Part shown: positions 35,000 through 43,269 of the stretch, piece after piece
Layout: each line of letters starts with the position of its first letter
Position numbering within the stretch: position 1 is the stretch's first letter
DNA from: Mesobacillus campisalis
Lineage (GTDB): Bacteria > Bacillota > Bacilli > Bacillales > Cytobacillaceae
Assembly (NCBI RefSeq): GCF_000986785.1
Contig: NZ_LAYY01000006.1
Coordinates: forward strand, 62,001-126,000
Direction: 5' to 3'
DNA length: 64,000 nt
Program-made: the position numbers and the translations under genes
The notes under the pieces: model-generated
Seen by the model: only the letters and a program-made list of their open reading frames with translations
Databases searched by the model: none
Told to the model about the DNA's origin: nothing

Positions 35000-35731
35000 A
35001 TGCAGAAAACCTATAATCCGGCCATCCATTTCCAGCAGGTGGATTTCCACGCTGGAAACACCCACATTTTAAAAAGGGTTACCGGGTCGTTTCCGCAAGG
35101 CCGGATCACCACGCTGGTCGGCCCTTCCGGAGCGGGAAAGACGACCCTGCTTAAGCTTTGCAATGGCTTGATTTCTCCTGACGCAGGAGAAATCTTCATT
35201 AAAAATAAACCGATTGGAAGCTACGACCCTGTCGAGCTCAGGCGCCAGGTCGGGATTGCCCTGCAAAGCGCTCCGATGGTGGGCGGAACCGTCATGGAGA
35301 ACCTTCACCTTCCGTTTCAGCTGCAGGGAAAGAAACTGGAAGAAAAAGAGGCGGCGAGCCTGCTCGATGATGTGGGGCTGAATCAAGGCTTCCTCGGCCG
35401 CAATGTAAAAGACCTTTCCGGCGGCCAGCGCCAAAAGGTCTCGATTGCCCGCACCCTTGTGAATCATCCGGAAATCCTGCTGCTGGATGAAATCACCTCG
35501 TCCCTTGACCGCACATCAACGAAGGAAATTGAGGAATTGATCGTAAAAATCAACACCAAATACGGCACAACCATCATCTGGATTACCCATAACCTCCAGC
35601 AGGCATTGAAGGTCGCGGATTATACATGGGTGATGATGGAAGGCGAGGTCATCGAGACCGGTGAAAGCGACTTGCTGAAAGACCCCGTGAATGAAAAAGT
35701 ACGGAAATTTGTAAAGGGGGAAGAAGCATGA
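35000..35731 (+). CDS. fetA: ABC transporter ATP-binding protein, FetA/YjkB type
   Basis: ATPase of a two-gene ABC transporter, 243 residues. Walker A GPSGAGKTTLLKLC (about 39-52), Q-loop ALQSAPMVGG, signature LSGGQRQKVSIARTL, Walker B ILLLDEITSSLD and H-loop IWITHNLQQA are intact. The downstream gene encodes the UPF0014 permease and overlaps by four bases. E. coli FetAB exports iron and protects from oxidative stress; B. subtilis yjkB-yjkA is the same arrangement. Iron export here is inferred from that family. Confidence 0.9.
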   Translation: MQKTYNPAIHFQQVDFHAGNTHILKRVTGSFPQGRITTLVGPSGAGKTTLLKLCNGLISPDAGEIFIKNKPIGSYDPVELRRQVGIALQSAPMVGGTVMENLHLPFQLQGKKLEEKEAASLLDDVGLNQGFLGRNVKDLSGGQRQKVSIARTLVNHPEILLLDEITSSLDRTSTKEIEELIVKINTKYGTTIIWITHNLQQALKVADYTWVMMEGEVIETGESDLLKDPVNEKVRKFVKGEEA

Positions 35732-36483
35732 GCTATTTTTCGCTGGCACTGACTCTTATTTTCGTACTGATTCCGCTGCTGTTGTCAAAAACCTTCCAGC
35801 TTGGCCTGGAAAGGGACACCATAATTGCTACGGTCCGTTCCATCATCCAGCTGCTTCTTATCGGCTATGTGCTGCAGTTTGTATTCGATTCGGAAAGTTA
35901 TTTATTTATCTTCCTCATGGTAGCCATCATGATCGGCGCCGCAACTCAAAATGCGCGCAAAAAGGGAGCGGCCATCAAAGGGATCACCTGGAAGATTGCT
36001 ATCACCCTAATCTTTATTGAAATTTTGACCCAGGGCATTCTGATTGGCTTCGGCATTACCCCGCCGACTGCGCAATACATCATTTCCATCAGCGGAATGG
36101 TCATCGGAAACTCGATGGTGCTTTCCATATTATTTCTCAACCGGTTCACAGCCGAGATGGAAAATCACCAGGACCAGACAGAATTGATCCTATCGCTCGG
36201 CGGCACGCCGAAACAGGCCATCCACAGCCAGCTGATTGCCGCCATCAAAGCAAGCATGATCCCAACCATCGAAAGCCAGAAAACCGTTGGCCTTGTCCAG
36301 CTCCCGGGAATGATGAGCGGCCAGATCATCGCCGGAGCCGACCCGATCCAGGCGGTGCAATTCCAGCTGCTCATTCTGTTCCTGCTTTTAACGAATGCAG
36401 CTGTTACAAGCATCATGCTCGGCTTTCTCTCGTATCCGACACTCTTCAATGACCGCATGCAGCTTGTCCGGAAAAGTGAATAA
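35728..36483 (+). CDS. fetB: UPF0014 ABC permease, FetB/YjkA type
   Basis: 251-residue membrane protein with about seven helices. Family hallmarks are TVRSIIQLLLIGYVLQFVF, MVAIMIGAATQNARKKG, ISGMVIGNSMVLSILFLNRF, TELILSLGGTPKQA and VQLPGMMSGQIIAGADPIQA. The start ATG overlaps the fetA stop, so the two are made together. No terminator is obvious after it; the DUF421 gene follows at about 140 bases. Confidence 0.91.
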   Translation: MSYFSLALTLIFVLIPLLLSKTFQLGLERDTIIATVRSIIQLLLIGYVLQFVFDSESYLFIFLMVAIMIGAATQNARKKGAAIKGITWKIAITLIFIEILTQGILIGFGITPPTAQYIISISGMVIGNSMVLSILFLNRFTAEMENHQDQTELILSLGGTPKQAIHSQLIAAIKASMIPTIESQKTVGLVQLPGMMSGQIIAGADPIQAVQFQLLILFLLLTNAAVTSIMLGFLSYPTLFNDRMQLVRKSE

Positions 36484-36626
36484 ATTAATCTTTCTATCAA
36501 ACAATAGAACGAGGAACTGCCTTCAGCGCACGAACCAGAGCAGTGATAAAGGACCGGGACAAAGAGGGTAAGCAGAGGCGGGTATTTCCAGCAAAGTTTC
36601 GGGAGGGATACAGCATAGACATACTC

Positions 36627-37337
36627 ATGGACAGCATAAAAGTAATCGGGAGGATCATCACGATTCTTCCATTCTTACTTTTTTTAGGGTTGTATATGGG
36701 CAAACGCTCGATTGGCGAACTCCCTGTTTTTGATTTTCTCGTTGTGCTTGTGATGGGCGCGGTGGTAGGCGCTGATATCGCTGACCCTGCCATCAACCAT
36801 ATCCATACGGTGGTGGCAATGATTGCGATCGCCCTTTTGCAGAAGCTGATCATTTTTTTGAAAATGAGATACAGGAAATTTGGCCGGCTTGTCACGTTCG
36901 AGCCGACCGTTGTGATCTACAAAGGAGAACTGCTGGTCAAAAATCTTAAAAAAATCAATTACTCCATTGATAATGTCCTGCAAATGCTCCGGGAAAAAGA
37001 TGTCTTTGCCATGAAGGATGTGGACTTGGCCATTATTGAGGCAAATGGCAGAATGTCCGTGAACCTTGTCCCTGATAAACAAAGAGTCACACTCTCCCAT
37101 ATTGGGAAAGAACCTGACGCTACACAGTATGAAATCCCGGTCATCCTGGACGGGGAACTCCAGCAGGATGCTATCAAGAAGCTCGGGAAAAGTGATCAGT
37201 GGGTCAGGCAGCAGTTGGCTGACCAGTGGGCAGCCGCTGAGACAGCTGTGTTTTATGCAGGCATAAGCACGGCCGGTGACTTGAACATCACCATGAAAGG
37301 GGCGGTGAAAAAGGATGTGCCGCCGATATATCATTGA
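36627..37337 (+). CDS. DUF421 (YetF-like) membrane protein
   Basis: 236 residues: three N-terminal helices with the family signature MGKRSIGELPVFDFLVVLVM, then a cytoplasmic two-part domain (VVIYKGELLVKNLKKINYSI, LREKDVFAMKDVDLAIIEAN). DUF421 proteins of bacilli are linked to spores and envelope but have no fixed function. The start is uncertain: ATG at 36627 fits the family N-terminus, but the nearest GGGAGGG is about 20 bases upstream; the frame is open to 36543 with a charged, unlikely extension. Confidence 0.83.
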   Translation: MDSIKVIGRIITILPFLLFLGLYMGKRSIGELPVFDFLVVLVMGAVVGADIADPAINHIHTVVAMIAIALLQKLIIFLKMRYRKFGRLVTFEPTVVIYKGELLVKNLKKINYSIDNVLQMLREKDVFAMKDVDLAIIEANGRMSVNLVPDKQRVTLSHIGKEPDATQYEIPVILDGELQQDAIKKLGKSDQWVRQQLADQWAAAETAVFYAGISTAGDLNITMKGAVKKDVPPIYH

Positions 37338-37414
37338 AGCTCAATCCGGGAGTATACTTTTAGCACAATGACTCATACTAACCATGAAATTTTCCGGAAT
37401 GGAGCTGTGATGAG

Positions 37415-37789
37415 ATGGAACATTACGAACATGAGCCTCAAAATGAGACAGAGGCCGCCCTGCTTGATTTTAAAATGGGATTAGGCACCTTTACACAAAA
37501 GATGCCTGAAATTGCGCATCATTTCAATGCGTTTACGGAAGCTTGCTTTAAAGAAGGGCGGCTCTCCAAAAAGGAAAAGCAGCTGATTGCCCTTGGCATC
37601 TCTGTATATTCCCAGGATGAATACTGCATTATTTACCATACAAAAGGCTGCCTTGACCAGGGAGCATCAGAGGAAGAAATCCTAGAAGCGATTGGTGTGA
37701 CCGCGGCCTTCGGCGGAGGAGCCGCCATGAGCCAGGCTGTGACCCTTGTCCAGGACTGCATTTCCGATTTGAATCAGTATAAGCAATAA
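37415..37789 (+). CDS. Carboxymuconolactone decarboxylase / AhpD-like protein
   Basis: 124 residues, all-helical CMD fold. The region [20 protein letters not shown] corresponds to the AhpD active site ExxCxxCxxxH, but the second Cys is Tyr (C-I-I-Y-H), so AhpD-type disulfide peroxidase support is doubtful; many CMD proteins of this subtype lack it. Start ATG follows AATGGAGCTG. Followed directly by a terminator. Confidence 0.86.
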   Translation: MEHYEHEPQNETEAALLDFKMGLGTFTQKMPEIAHHFNAFTEACFKEGRLSKKEKQLIALGISVYSQDEYCIIYHTKGCLDQGASEEEILEAIGVTAAFGGGAAMSQAVTLVQDCISDLNQYKQ

Positions 37790-37791
37790 GA

Positions 37792-37820
37792 AAAGAGGCC
37801 TGCGGGAAGGCCTCTTTTTT
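37792..37820 (+). terminator. Terminator of the CMD gene
   Basis: AAAGAGGCCT (37792-37801) and AGGCCTCTTT (37808-37817) around GCGGGA, with T-run. Confidence 0.9.
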
Positions 37821-37962
37821 ATGCATTGATATAGGTATGAAGACCCAATTTCACATAATTTTCCTCCCTTTCCAGCCTCGCATGGTAAAATAGTGTGGTT
37901 AAAAAGTTAACGACAGTGTAAAACCTTTTATTTGTTCAGTAAATAAAAGAGGAGGCGCCGAT

Positions 37963-39171
37963 GTGTCCCGCATACATATAAAACCGGCTCTAGTCAGGAG
38001 CGCAAATTCTCATATTAAACAGGAAGCTGGCAAGCTGACAAGCGTGGCCAGCCAGACTGTTTCTCTGAAAAATGCGGTGTCCGGTACCATCCAGAGCCGC
38101 CACAACATTGGGATTAGGATGTCCCGGGCTGTCCATTCCATGGACCAGCTCCAAACAAAGGTGAACCAACTTCACCAATTCATTGACCTTGCGATGAACA
38201 AGTATACAACAGCGGATGAACATCTCAACAGAAGGGCCCATGACCTGGTGGCGAAATGGAATTCGGCGGGTGTGCAGCAGCCAGGCAATGGCAAAAAGGG
38301 AAACGAGGAATTATCATCGCCAGACCGTCCATCCAAGAATGACTCTGGAAGTCTGTACGGCATTTTTAAATATTTTCATCAGATTAATGAACAAATCAGC
38401 GGCTTTGACAAAGCGCTGATTGCTTCGCAGGCGGCTTCCGTGGCCACAGCCTTGATGATGACGCGCAAGCTTGGAATCAACTATATCGGCGGGAAGCCGA
38501 ACTGGTGGAATCGTATCAAAGGCGGTTATAAGTTTTCAGTCTCTGCCCATTCCTCTTGGACGAGCAGAGGCGGGTACAGCTCGAAGACAGCCCGTTTTCT
38601 TTACAATGCCGCCCGCTCGCAAACAACCAATCCCGTTGGAAAAGCGGTGCGAAACTTTGTCGCATCCTATACCAATCCTGCTGCCGTGTTAAAGCATGCC
38701 GCCGGATTCCCGAAGAATGCAACGACGATGAAAGGAACGACGCTAGCTGGCTCGTTTCAGAAAAGAATAACAATGGGGGCTAAAGAAGTAACCAGCACGG
38801 TGGCAGAAGCGAAAGGCTTTACCAAGGTTGGGAGGGGGATTCCAATTATTGGAGGAGTGATTACCGCTGGGGCTGGTGTCGCCGAATATGCCGACCCCAA
38901 AAACGCCCATTTGAGCCGACCTGAAAGATTCGGGAGAGCAACTGGCGGAGTTGTTGCCGATGTGGCGGCGATTGGAGCAGGGGCGAAGGCCGGCGCCCTG
39001 ATAGGCGGCGCGATTGGCGGCCCGATTGGTGTAGTTGTTGGCGGGGCTGCCGGCGGGCTTGCTGGGGCGGTTTTCAGCTCGCAGATTGGAGACGCCGCCA
39101 AAGACCTTGGTGGGAAAATCGGCAAGGGGATTGAAAGCGGCTTTAAATCAGTGAAAAGCTGGTTTAACTAG
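37963..39171 (+). CDS. Putative type VII-secreted effector with glycine-zipper membrane domain
   Basis: 402 residues. The first 100 are helical and resemble WXG100/LXG-type secretion domains (SVASQTVSLKNAVSGTIQSR, MDQLQTKVNQLHQFIDLAMN), though no exact LXG or WXG motif is present. A middle region of unknown type follows. Residues about 335-375 form a glycine zipper (AKAGALIGGAIGGPIGVVVG), as found in membrane-permeabilising toxins. Start GTG at 37963, eight bases after GGAGG. The next genes encode a small membrane protein (candidate immunity) and a possible chaperone, and a WXG100-like gene lies 3 kb away. The toxin role is inferred from context. Confidence 0.6.
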   Translation: MSRIHIKPALVRSANSHIKQEAGKLTSVASQTVSLKNAVSGTIQSRHNIGIRMSRAVHSMDQLQTKVNQLHQFIDLAMNKYTTADEHLNRRAHDLVAKWNSAGVQQPGNGKKGNEELSSPDRPSKNDSGSLYGIFKYFHQINEQISGFDKALIASQAASVATALMMTRKLGINYIGGKPNWWNRIKGGYKFSVSAHSSWTSRGGYSSKTARFLYNAARSQTTNPVGKAVRNFVASYTNPAAVLKHAAGFPKNATTMKGTTLAGSFQKRITMGAKEVTSTVAEAKGFTKVGRGIPIIGGVITAGAGVAEYADPKNAHLSRPERFGRATGGVVADVAAIGAGAKAGALIGGAIGGPIGVVVGGAAGGLAGAVFSSQIGDAAKDLGGKIGKGIESGFKSVKSWFN

Positions 39172-39202
39172 AAAGAGATTTTAAGAAGGTGGAGAACTGG
39201 CT

Positions 39203-39541
39203 GTGAGTATGGAGGAGTTTGTTACTTATTTTTTGGATTTTATCGGCCTGTGGTGGGCGTTTCAATGGGGCTATGCCCTGACTGTTCTGGTGCTGGGCAG
39301 TGTAATCGTTGATTATTACGATTGGGGAACATGGGAAAATCCTCAAAACGCCTTGCAGAAGATCATTAATTTTCTAATGGCTTTTCTCTTTGGGTTCGGT
39401 CCTTATTTTTACAAGAAATTCAGGAAGTACAACTGGCTGGTGCGCAGGCTCGCCCTGCTTGGCGTGCTGATTGTTGGCGGAATCGCAGCGATTCTGGCAT
39501 TCCTGGCAATTGAGGCCGTTTTGAATTTCCTATTTTTATAA
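39203..39541 (+). CDS. Small membrane protein, candidate immunity protein
   Basis: 112 residues with three hydrophobic segments (WGYALTVLVLGSVIVDYY, IINFLMAFLFGFGPYF, LALLGVLIVGGIAAILAFLA). No named family. GTG at 39203 is eight bases after AAGGTGGAG; the ATG two codons later is too far from the site. It lies 31 bases after the putative pore-forming effector gene, and membrane toxins are usually paired with membrane immunity proteins, so immunity is a reasonable but untested proposal. Confidence 0.6.
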   Translation: MSMEEFVTYFLDFIGLWWAFQWGYALTVLVLGSVIVDYYDWGTWENPQNALQKIINFLMAFLFGFGPYFYKKFRKYNWLVRRLALLGVLIVGGIAAILAFLAIEAVLNFLFL

Positions 39542-39554
39542 AGGAGTGATGTTG

Positions 39555-40364
39555 ATGAAACCTGTTCTTTCCTGCACTACAGAAGAACTGGCCCTGCTGG
39601 TGACGCTTTGCGGCTATCCCGGCATGGCGAAAGGGATTGCGGAGAACTCGATGGGAAAACGAAGCACCAGGGAGTGGGAGGCGATCATGGATGCGACCGC
39701 CCACCAGCTGATGCTGAAGGGAATCTGGGATGACGAGCGGGATGCACGGGAGGAAACGCCTCTCAGTGACGAGATGATTCAGTTTGTACAGTCTTTCATC
39801 CATTCAAAGTATATGATCCGCTGTTCGAATCTTCCGCAGCAGCATCTTCTTATGATCCACCATATCGATGGCAGCACCTGGCTGTCCAACCTGGTGGTCA
39901 AGAATGTGATCCATGAATTTGCCTATATTGACCAGGCTGAAATCCCCGGGATGATTAAGGATTATTATCAGTTTACGCATCACGGAACAGGAGGAGAAGC
40001 CTCTTTCTCCCTCAGTGACCAGGCATTCGACCTGCTGAGCGATGCGAAAAATGTAAAAAAGGTCTGGAAAAAAAGCAGCTTTACGCCGGATGAAAAGGAA
40101 AGCTTTGAACAGTTTCTTGCGGCTCTGGACAAGCAGCAATGGACGCTGTACAATATCTCGTTTTTCCATAATCCCGATGTGGATGCGAACCCGCTGCTGG
40201 AAAACATCCTGTTTTTCCTGCCGTCCCACAATGGCATCTGGACAGTGGAATACACTAACCATCCGGACACGCCGGTGAAAGTCAAGCTGGAAACCCTTGA
40301 GGAGTGGCATAAACTTCTCGATGGCGTCGGCTTCATTGCCGAGAGGGCCGGGGTGCAGCGATAA
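39555..40364 (+). CDS. Hypothetical protein, possibly EspG-like secretion chaperone
   Basis: 269 residues, cytoplasmic, mixed alpha/beta. The opening VLSCTTEELALLVTLCGYPG and the later IHHIDGSTWLSNLVVKNVIH and ISFFHNPDVDANPLLENILF segments recall ESX-associated EspG-type chaperones, but this is a weak impression. ATG at 39555 lies eight bases after AAGGAG; two upstream in-frame codons overlap the site. It is 14 bases from the membrane protein gene and so shares an operon with the effector. A 20-bp palindrome GAGCCTGG/CCAGGCTC (40371-40390) follows it without a U-run on this strand. Confidence 0.6.
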   Translation: MKPVLSCTTEELALLVTLCGYPGMAKGIAENSMGKRSTREWEAIMDATAHQLMLKGIWDDERDAREETPLSDEMIQFVQSFIHSKYMIRCSNLPQQHLLMIHHIDGSTWLSNLVVKNVIHEFAYIDQAEIPGMIKDYYQFTHHGTGGEASFSLSDQAFDLLSDAKNVKKVWKKSSFTPDEKESFEQFLAALDKQQWTLYNISFFHNPDVDANPLLENILFFLPSHNGIWTVEYTNHPDTPVKVKLETLEEWHKLLDGVGFIAERAGVQR

Positions 40365-40430
40365 GCAAAAGAGCCTGGTGCACCAGGCTCCCATGGACCA
40401 GTCAGAATGGTGGGCGTTAGTGTTTTGAAC

Positions 40431-40647
40431 TTTGTCGTAAGGACTGGGCATTTTGTCGTAAGTCATTCCGAATTGTCGTAAGCTGCTATTCCTTTGTCGT
40501 AAGCACCAGGAAGATTGTCGTAAAGAACCTAAACTTTGTCGTGAGCGAGACCCTTTGTCGTGAGTAGCTAGAACACTGTCGTAAGACCGAGCGTTTTGTC
40601 GTAAGTACCTATCCCTTTATCGTAAACACCCACCACTTTTTTGTAAG
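40431..40647. repeat. Tandem array of TTTGTCGTAAG motifs at about 21-bp period
   Basis: Nine clear copies of TTGTCGTAAG or TGTCGTGAG, with the GTCG at 40434, 40455, 40475, 40496, 40517, 40538, 40557, 40578 and 40598, followed by two decayed copies (TTTATCGTAAA at 40616 and TTTTTTGTAAG at 40637). Steps are 21, 20, 21, 21, 21, 19, 21, 20, 21 and 21 bp. The nine to eleven bases between motifs differ in every case. The array fills most of the gap between the chaperone-like gene and atoE. No reading frame crosses it. Period equals two DNA turns, so all motifs face the same side. It is not a CRISPR array (units too short). Confidence 0.9.
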
Positions 40648-40754
40648 CGATCCCAAAACAGTCCTAACCACTGGCATTTCGCAGTAAAACACCTGCACAG
40701 TAATATGTGGCACAGCAAAGCCAATATAATGTATTAAAAAAGGGAGGAATAAAC

Positions 40755-42071
40755 ATGAAGATTCTTGTTTCTTTTTTCAACCGGCTGATGCAACGGTACT
40801 TGCCGGACCCGTTCTTATTTGTCATTATCCTTACTTTTGTCGTGTTCGGCCTTGGGCTTCTTTTCACCGATAATGGACCGTACCAGATGGTGCAGCATTG
40901 GGGAAGCGACTTTTGGAGCTTGCTGTTGTTTGCGATGCAGATGGTCCTTGTGCTGGTGACAGGTCATGTCCTGGCGAGTTCGGCCATTTTTAAAAGAGGT
41001 CTTGGAGCCCTTGCCTCGACAGCGAAGTCACCTGGGCAGGCCATCATCATTGTGACCATCGTCTCCACCACTGCCAGTTTGATCAACTGGGGGTTTGGAT
41101 TGGTCATCGGGGCCTTATTCGCGAAAGAGCTGGCCAAGAGGGTTAAAAATGTCGATTACCGGCTCCTGATTGCAAGCGCTTACTCAGGGTTTGTTGTCTG
41201 GCATGGCGGGATTTCAGGCTCCATTCCATTGACCATCGCCACCGAGGGACACTTTTCCCAGGATATGATTGGCGTCATCTCCACCGACCAGACGATTTTC
41301 GCAGGCTTCAACCTGGCCATCCTTGCCGCTCTGTTTGTCGTTTTGCCAATCATCAACCGGCTGATGATGCCATCGAAAGAGGAAACGGTCACGGTCGATC
41401 CGTCCTTGCTGGACGAGGCAGCCGCTGCCATTGAGCATAAAGTCGCCATGACACCTGCGGAAAGGCTTGAGAACAGTATGGTCCTGTCGATGCTGATTGG
41501 GCTGTTCGGCCTGGTTTTCCTATTTTACTATTTTACGAGCAACGGATTTAAGCTGAATCTGGATATCGTCAACTTCCTGTTCCTGACACTCGGCATTTTG
41601 TTTCACGGCACGCCTAAGGCTTTCCTGGAAGCGGTTACGAATGCAGTCAAGGGAGCCAGCGGCATCATTATCCAATTCCCTTTCTACGCAGGCATCATGG
41701 GGATGATGACAGCATCCGGATTGGCAGCCGTAATGTCCGAGGCGTTCGTTTCGGTCTCTAACCAGTTTACCTTCCCGTTCTTTACGTTTTTAAGTGCGGG
41801 CCTTGTCAACTTCTTCGTTCCTTCAGGCGGAGGACAGTGGGCGGTGCAGGCACCGGTCATGCTGGAAGCGGCCCAGACGCTCGGCGTCTCCATCCCGAAA
41901 ACAGCGATGGCCGTGGCTTATGGCGACGCCTGGACGAATCTGATCCAGCCATTCTGGGCCTTGCCGGCGCTGGCGATTGCCGGATTGAAGGCAAAGGATA
42001 TCATGGGTTTCTGCGTGCTCACCCTGCTGATTACCGGCACCGTGATTTCACTGGGTTTATTGTTTCTGTAA
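40755..42071 (+). CDS. atoE: Short-chain fatty acid transporter, AtoE family
   Basis: 438 residues, about 11 helices. Family regions are RYLPDPFLFVIILTFVVFGL, LVTGHVLASS, SLINWGFGLVIGALFAKELA, VVWHGGISGSIPLTIATEGH and NFFVPSGGGQWAVQAPVMLE, all typical of the AtoE/YfcC-like short-chain fatty acid uptake family. ATG at 40755 follows AGGGAGG. It stands alone, with no butyrate degradation genes near, and separates the effector operon from the WXG100-like gene. The 21-bp repeat array ends 108 bases upstream of its start codon. Confidence 0.88.
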   Translation: MKILVSFFNRLMQRYLPDPFLFVIILTFVVFGLGLLFTDNGPYQMVQHWGSDFWSLLLFAMQMVLVLVTGHVLASSAIFKRGLGALASTAKSPGQAIIIVTIVSTTASLINWGFGLVIGALFAKELAKRVKNVDYRLLIASAYSGFVVWHGGISGSIPLTIATEGHFSQDMIGVISTDQTIFAGFNLAILAALFVVLPIINRLMMPSKEETVTVDPSLLDEAAAAIEHKVAMTPAERLENSMVLSMLIGLFGLVFLFYYFTSNGFKLNLDIVNFLFLTLGILFHGTPKAFLEAVTNAVKGASGIIIQFPFYAGIMGMMTASGLAAVMSEAFVSVSNQFTFPFFTFLSAGLVNFFVPSGGGQWAVQAPVMLEAAQTLGVSIPKTAMAVAYGDAWTNLIQPFWALPALAIAGLKAKDIMGFCVLTLLITGTVISLGLLFL

Positions 42072-42147
42072 AAACGATAGCGAATCTGTATCATCTTCCT
42101 TCAATCAATGTTAAAATATGTTAATAGTTTAAGATGAAGGTGATCAC

Positions 42148-42480
42148 ATGGGAATCAATGTTACGCAAGCCGCTTCGCAGGCGGCCAAACTAAGGGAGCA
42201 GGCTGAGGCGCTCCAGGGGATTAAAAGCGCTCTCGTCCATGTAAAAAGCAGTTTGACCAGCGGCTGGCAGGCAGAAGAAATCATGCATGTACAAAGGGCG
42301 CTCGACAGCATCAACCAGGAAATAGGGGTTCTTTCCCGCGAACTTGACTCATTGGGCTCGACCATCCAGGCGACCGCCTATGAAATCAAGCGGGAAGAAG
42401 AAGCAGCAGCAGCCGCAGCGGCAAAAGCGCGGGCCGAAGCAGAGGCCCGCGCTGCAAAAGAACGCCAGCTGTCACCTTAG
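42148..42480 (+). CDS. WXG100-like small helical protein
   Basis: 110 residues forming two helices around SGWQAEEIMHV (Trp near residue 40; the WXG motif is W-Q-A), followed by an Ala/Glu/Arg-rich coiled tail (EEEAAAAAAAKARAEAEARA). Size and hairpin layout match ESX/WXG100 and LXG partner proteins of type VII secretion. ATG follows GAAGGTGATC. It is likely linked in function to the putative effector gene at 38 kb, from which the atoE gene separates it. No ESX ATPase gene is in the window. Confidence 0.65.
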   Translation: MGINVTQAASQAAKLREQAEALQGIKSALVHVKSSLTSGWQAEEIMHVQRALDSINQEIGVLSRELDSLGSTIQATAYEIKREEEAAAAAAAKARAEAEARAAKERQLSP

Positions 42481-42521
42481 GATGCAACAGCGGCCTCCTC
42501 AGACCAGGCTTTATTTAACGG

Positions 42522-42550
42522 TTGACGGCGCCCCTCAGGTTCATTATGAT
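42522..42550 (+). promoter_or_regulatory. Sigma-A promoter of the preQ1-queF transcript
   Basis: TTGACG (42522-42527), 17-bp spacer, TATGAT (42545-42550). The start would be near 42557, 24 bases before the aptamer. Confidence 0.75.
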
Positions 42551-42580
42551 AGAAAAGATAACAATACCCGTGCTTTGGCG

Positions 42581-42665
42581 GGAGAGGTTCATAGCTTTCA
42601 AACCCTCTATAAAAAACTATGGTCCATGACGATGCCGCCATGTCCATACAGGACATGGCTTTTTT
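42581..42665 (+). promoter_or_regulatory. PreQ1-I riboswitch with terminator expression platform
   Basis: Aptamer at 42581-42620: AGAGG (42583-42587) pairs with CCTCT, the loop has TTCATAGC, and the A-rich tail ATAAAAAACTA folds back, which is the class I preQ1 consensus. Downstream, GCCATGTCC (42637-42645) and GGACATGGC (42651-42659) form a terminator with T6. High preQ1 should stop transcription before queF, the next gene, whose product uses preQ0 to make preQ1. Confidence 0.95.
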
Positions 42666-42729
42666 CTTCGCTATGGTTGGCTATGTCTCTACCTGTGAAG
42701 GCAGCGAAGGATAAATGGAGGTTTTTTCT

Positions 42730-43230
42730 ATGTCTGGCCGCAGCCATGAACAAGGATTGAAAGATTTAACACTACTAGGAAATCAAAATACCCAATATGC
42801 TTTCCAATATGCCCCTGAGGTTCTCGAGTCTGTCGATAATATGCATCCGGAACGCGACTATTTCGTCAAGTTCAATTGCCCCGAGTTCACGAGCCTTTGC
42901 CCGCTGACCAACCAGCCGGATTTCGCGACGATGTATATTTCATATATTCCTGATAAAAAGATTGTCGAAAGCAAGTCCCTGAAGCTGTACCTGTTCAGCT
43001 TTCGGAACCATGGTGACTTCCATGAAGACTGCGTGAACATCATCATGAATGACCTGATCAAGCTGCTCGACCCGCGCTACATCGAGGTTTGGGGCAAATT
43101 CACGCCAAGAGGCGGCATTTCAATTGATCCATGGTGCAACTATGGAAAGCCTGGCACCAAGTTTGAAGAAATGGCCCTGCACCGGTTGATGAACCACGAC
43201 CTCTACCCTGAAAAAGTGGATAACCGCTAA
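42730..43230 (+). CDS. queF: NADPH-dependent 7-cyano-7-deazaguanine reductase (preQ0 to preQ1)
   Basis: Queuosine pathway enzyme reducing the nitrile of preQ0. The 166-residue protein is the short homodimeric QueF type: [20 protein letters not shown] contains the catalytic Cys (SLCP), and [20 protein letters not shown] carries the NADPH-binding QueF motif with the substrate-binding Glu and His. ATG at 42730 lies eight bases after GGAGG; the ATG at 42715 precedes that site. queF stands alone, away from queCDE, under the preQ1 riboswitch. Confidence 0.96.
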   Translation: MSGRSHEQGLKDLTLLGNQNTQYAFQYAPEVLESVDNMHPERDYFVKFNCPEFTSLCPLTNQPDFATMYISYIPDKKIVESKSLKLYLFSFRNHGDFHEDCVNIIMNDLIKLLDPRYIEVWGKFTPRGGISIDPWCNYGKPGTKFEEMALHRLMNHDLYPEKVDNR

Positions 43231-43264
43231 AAAAAGTGTCCCGGAACTGTCCGGGACACTTTTT
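43231..43264. terminator. Bidirectional terminator between queF and GT2 gene
   Basis: AAAAAGTGTCCCGG (43231-43244) and CCGGGACACTTTTT (43251-43264) pair perfectly around AACTGT. Confidence 0.93.
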
Positions 43265-43269
43265 ATATT

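Noticed and set aside
40371-40390. GAGCCTGGTGCACCAGGCTC palindrome as terminator of the chaperone-like gene
   Set aside because: No T-run follows on the plus strand; the T-run is on the minus strand, where no gene ends.
40431-40647. CRISPR array
   Set aside because: The repeated motif is 11 bases and spacers are 9-11 bases, far below CRISPR unit sizes, and no cas gene is near.
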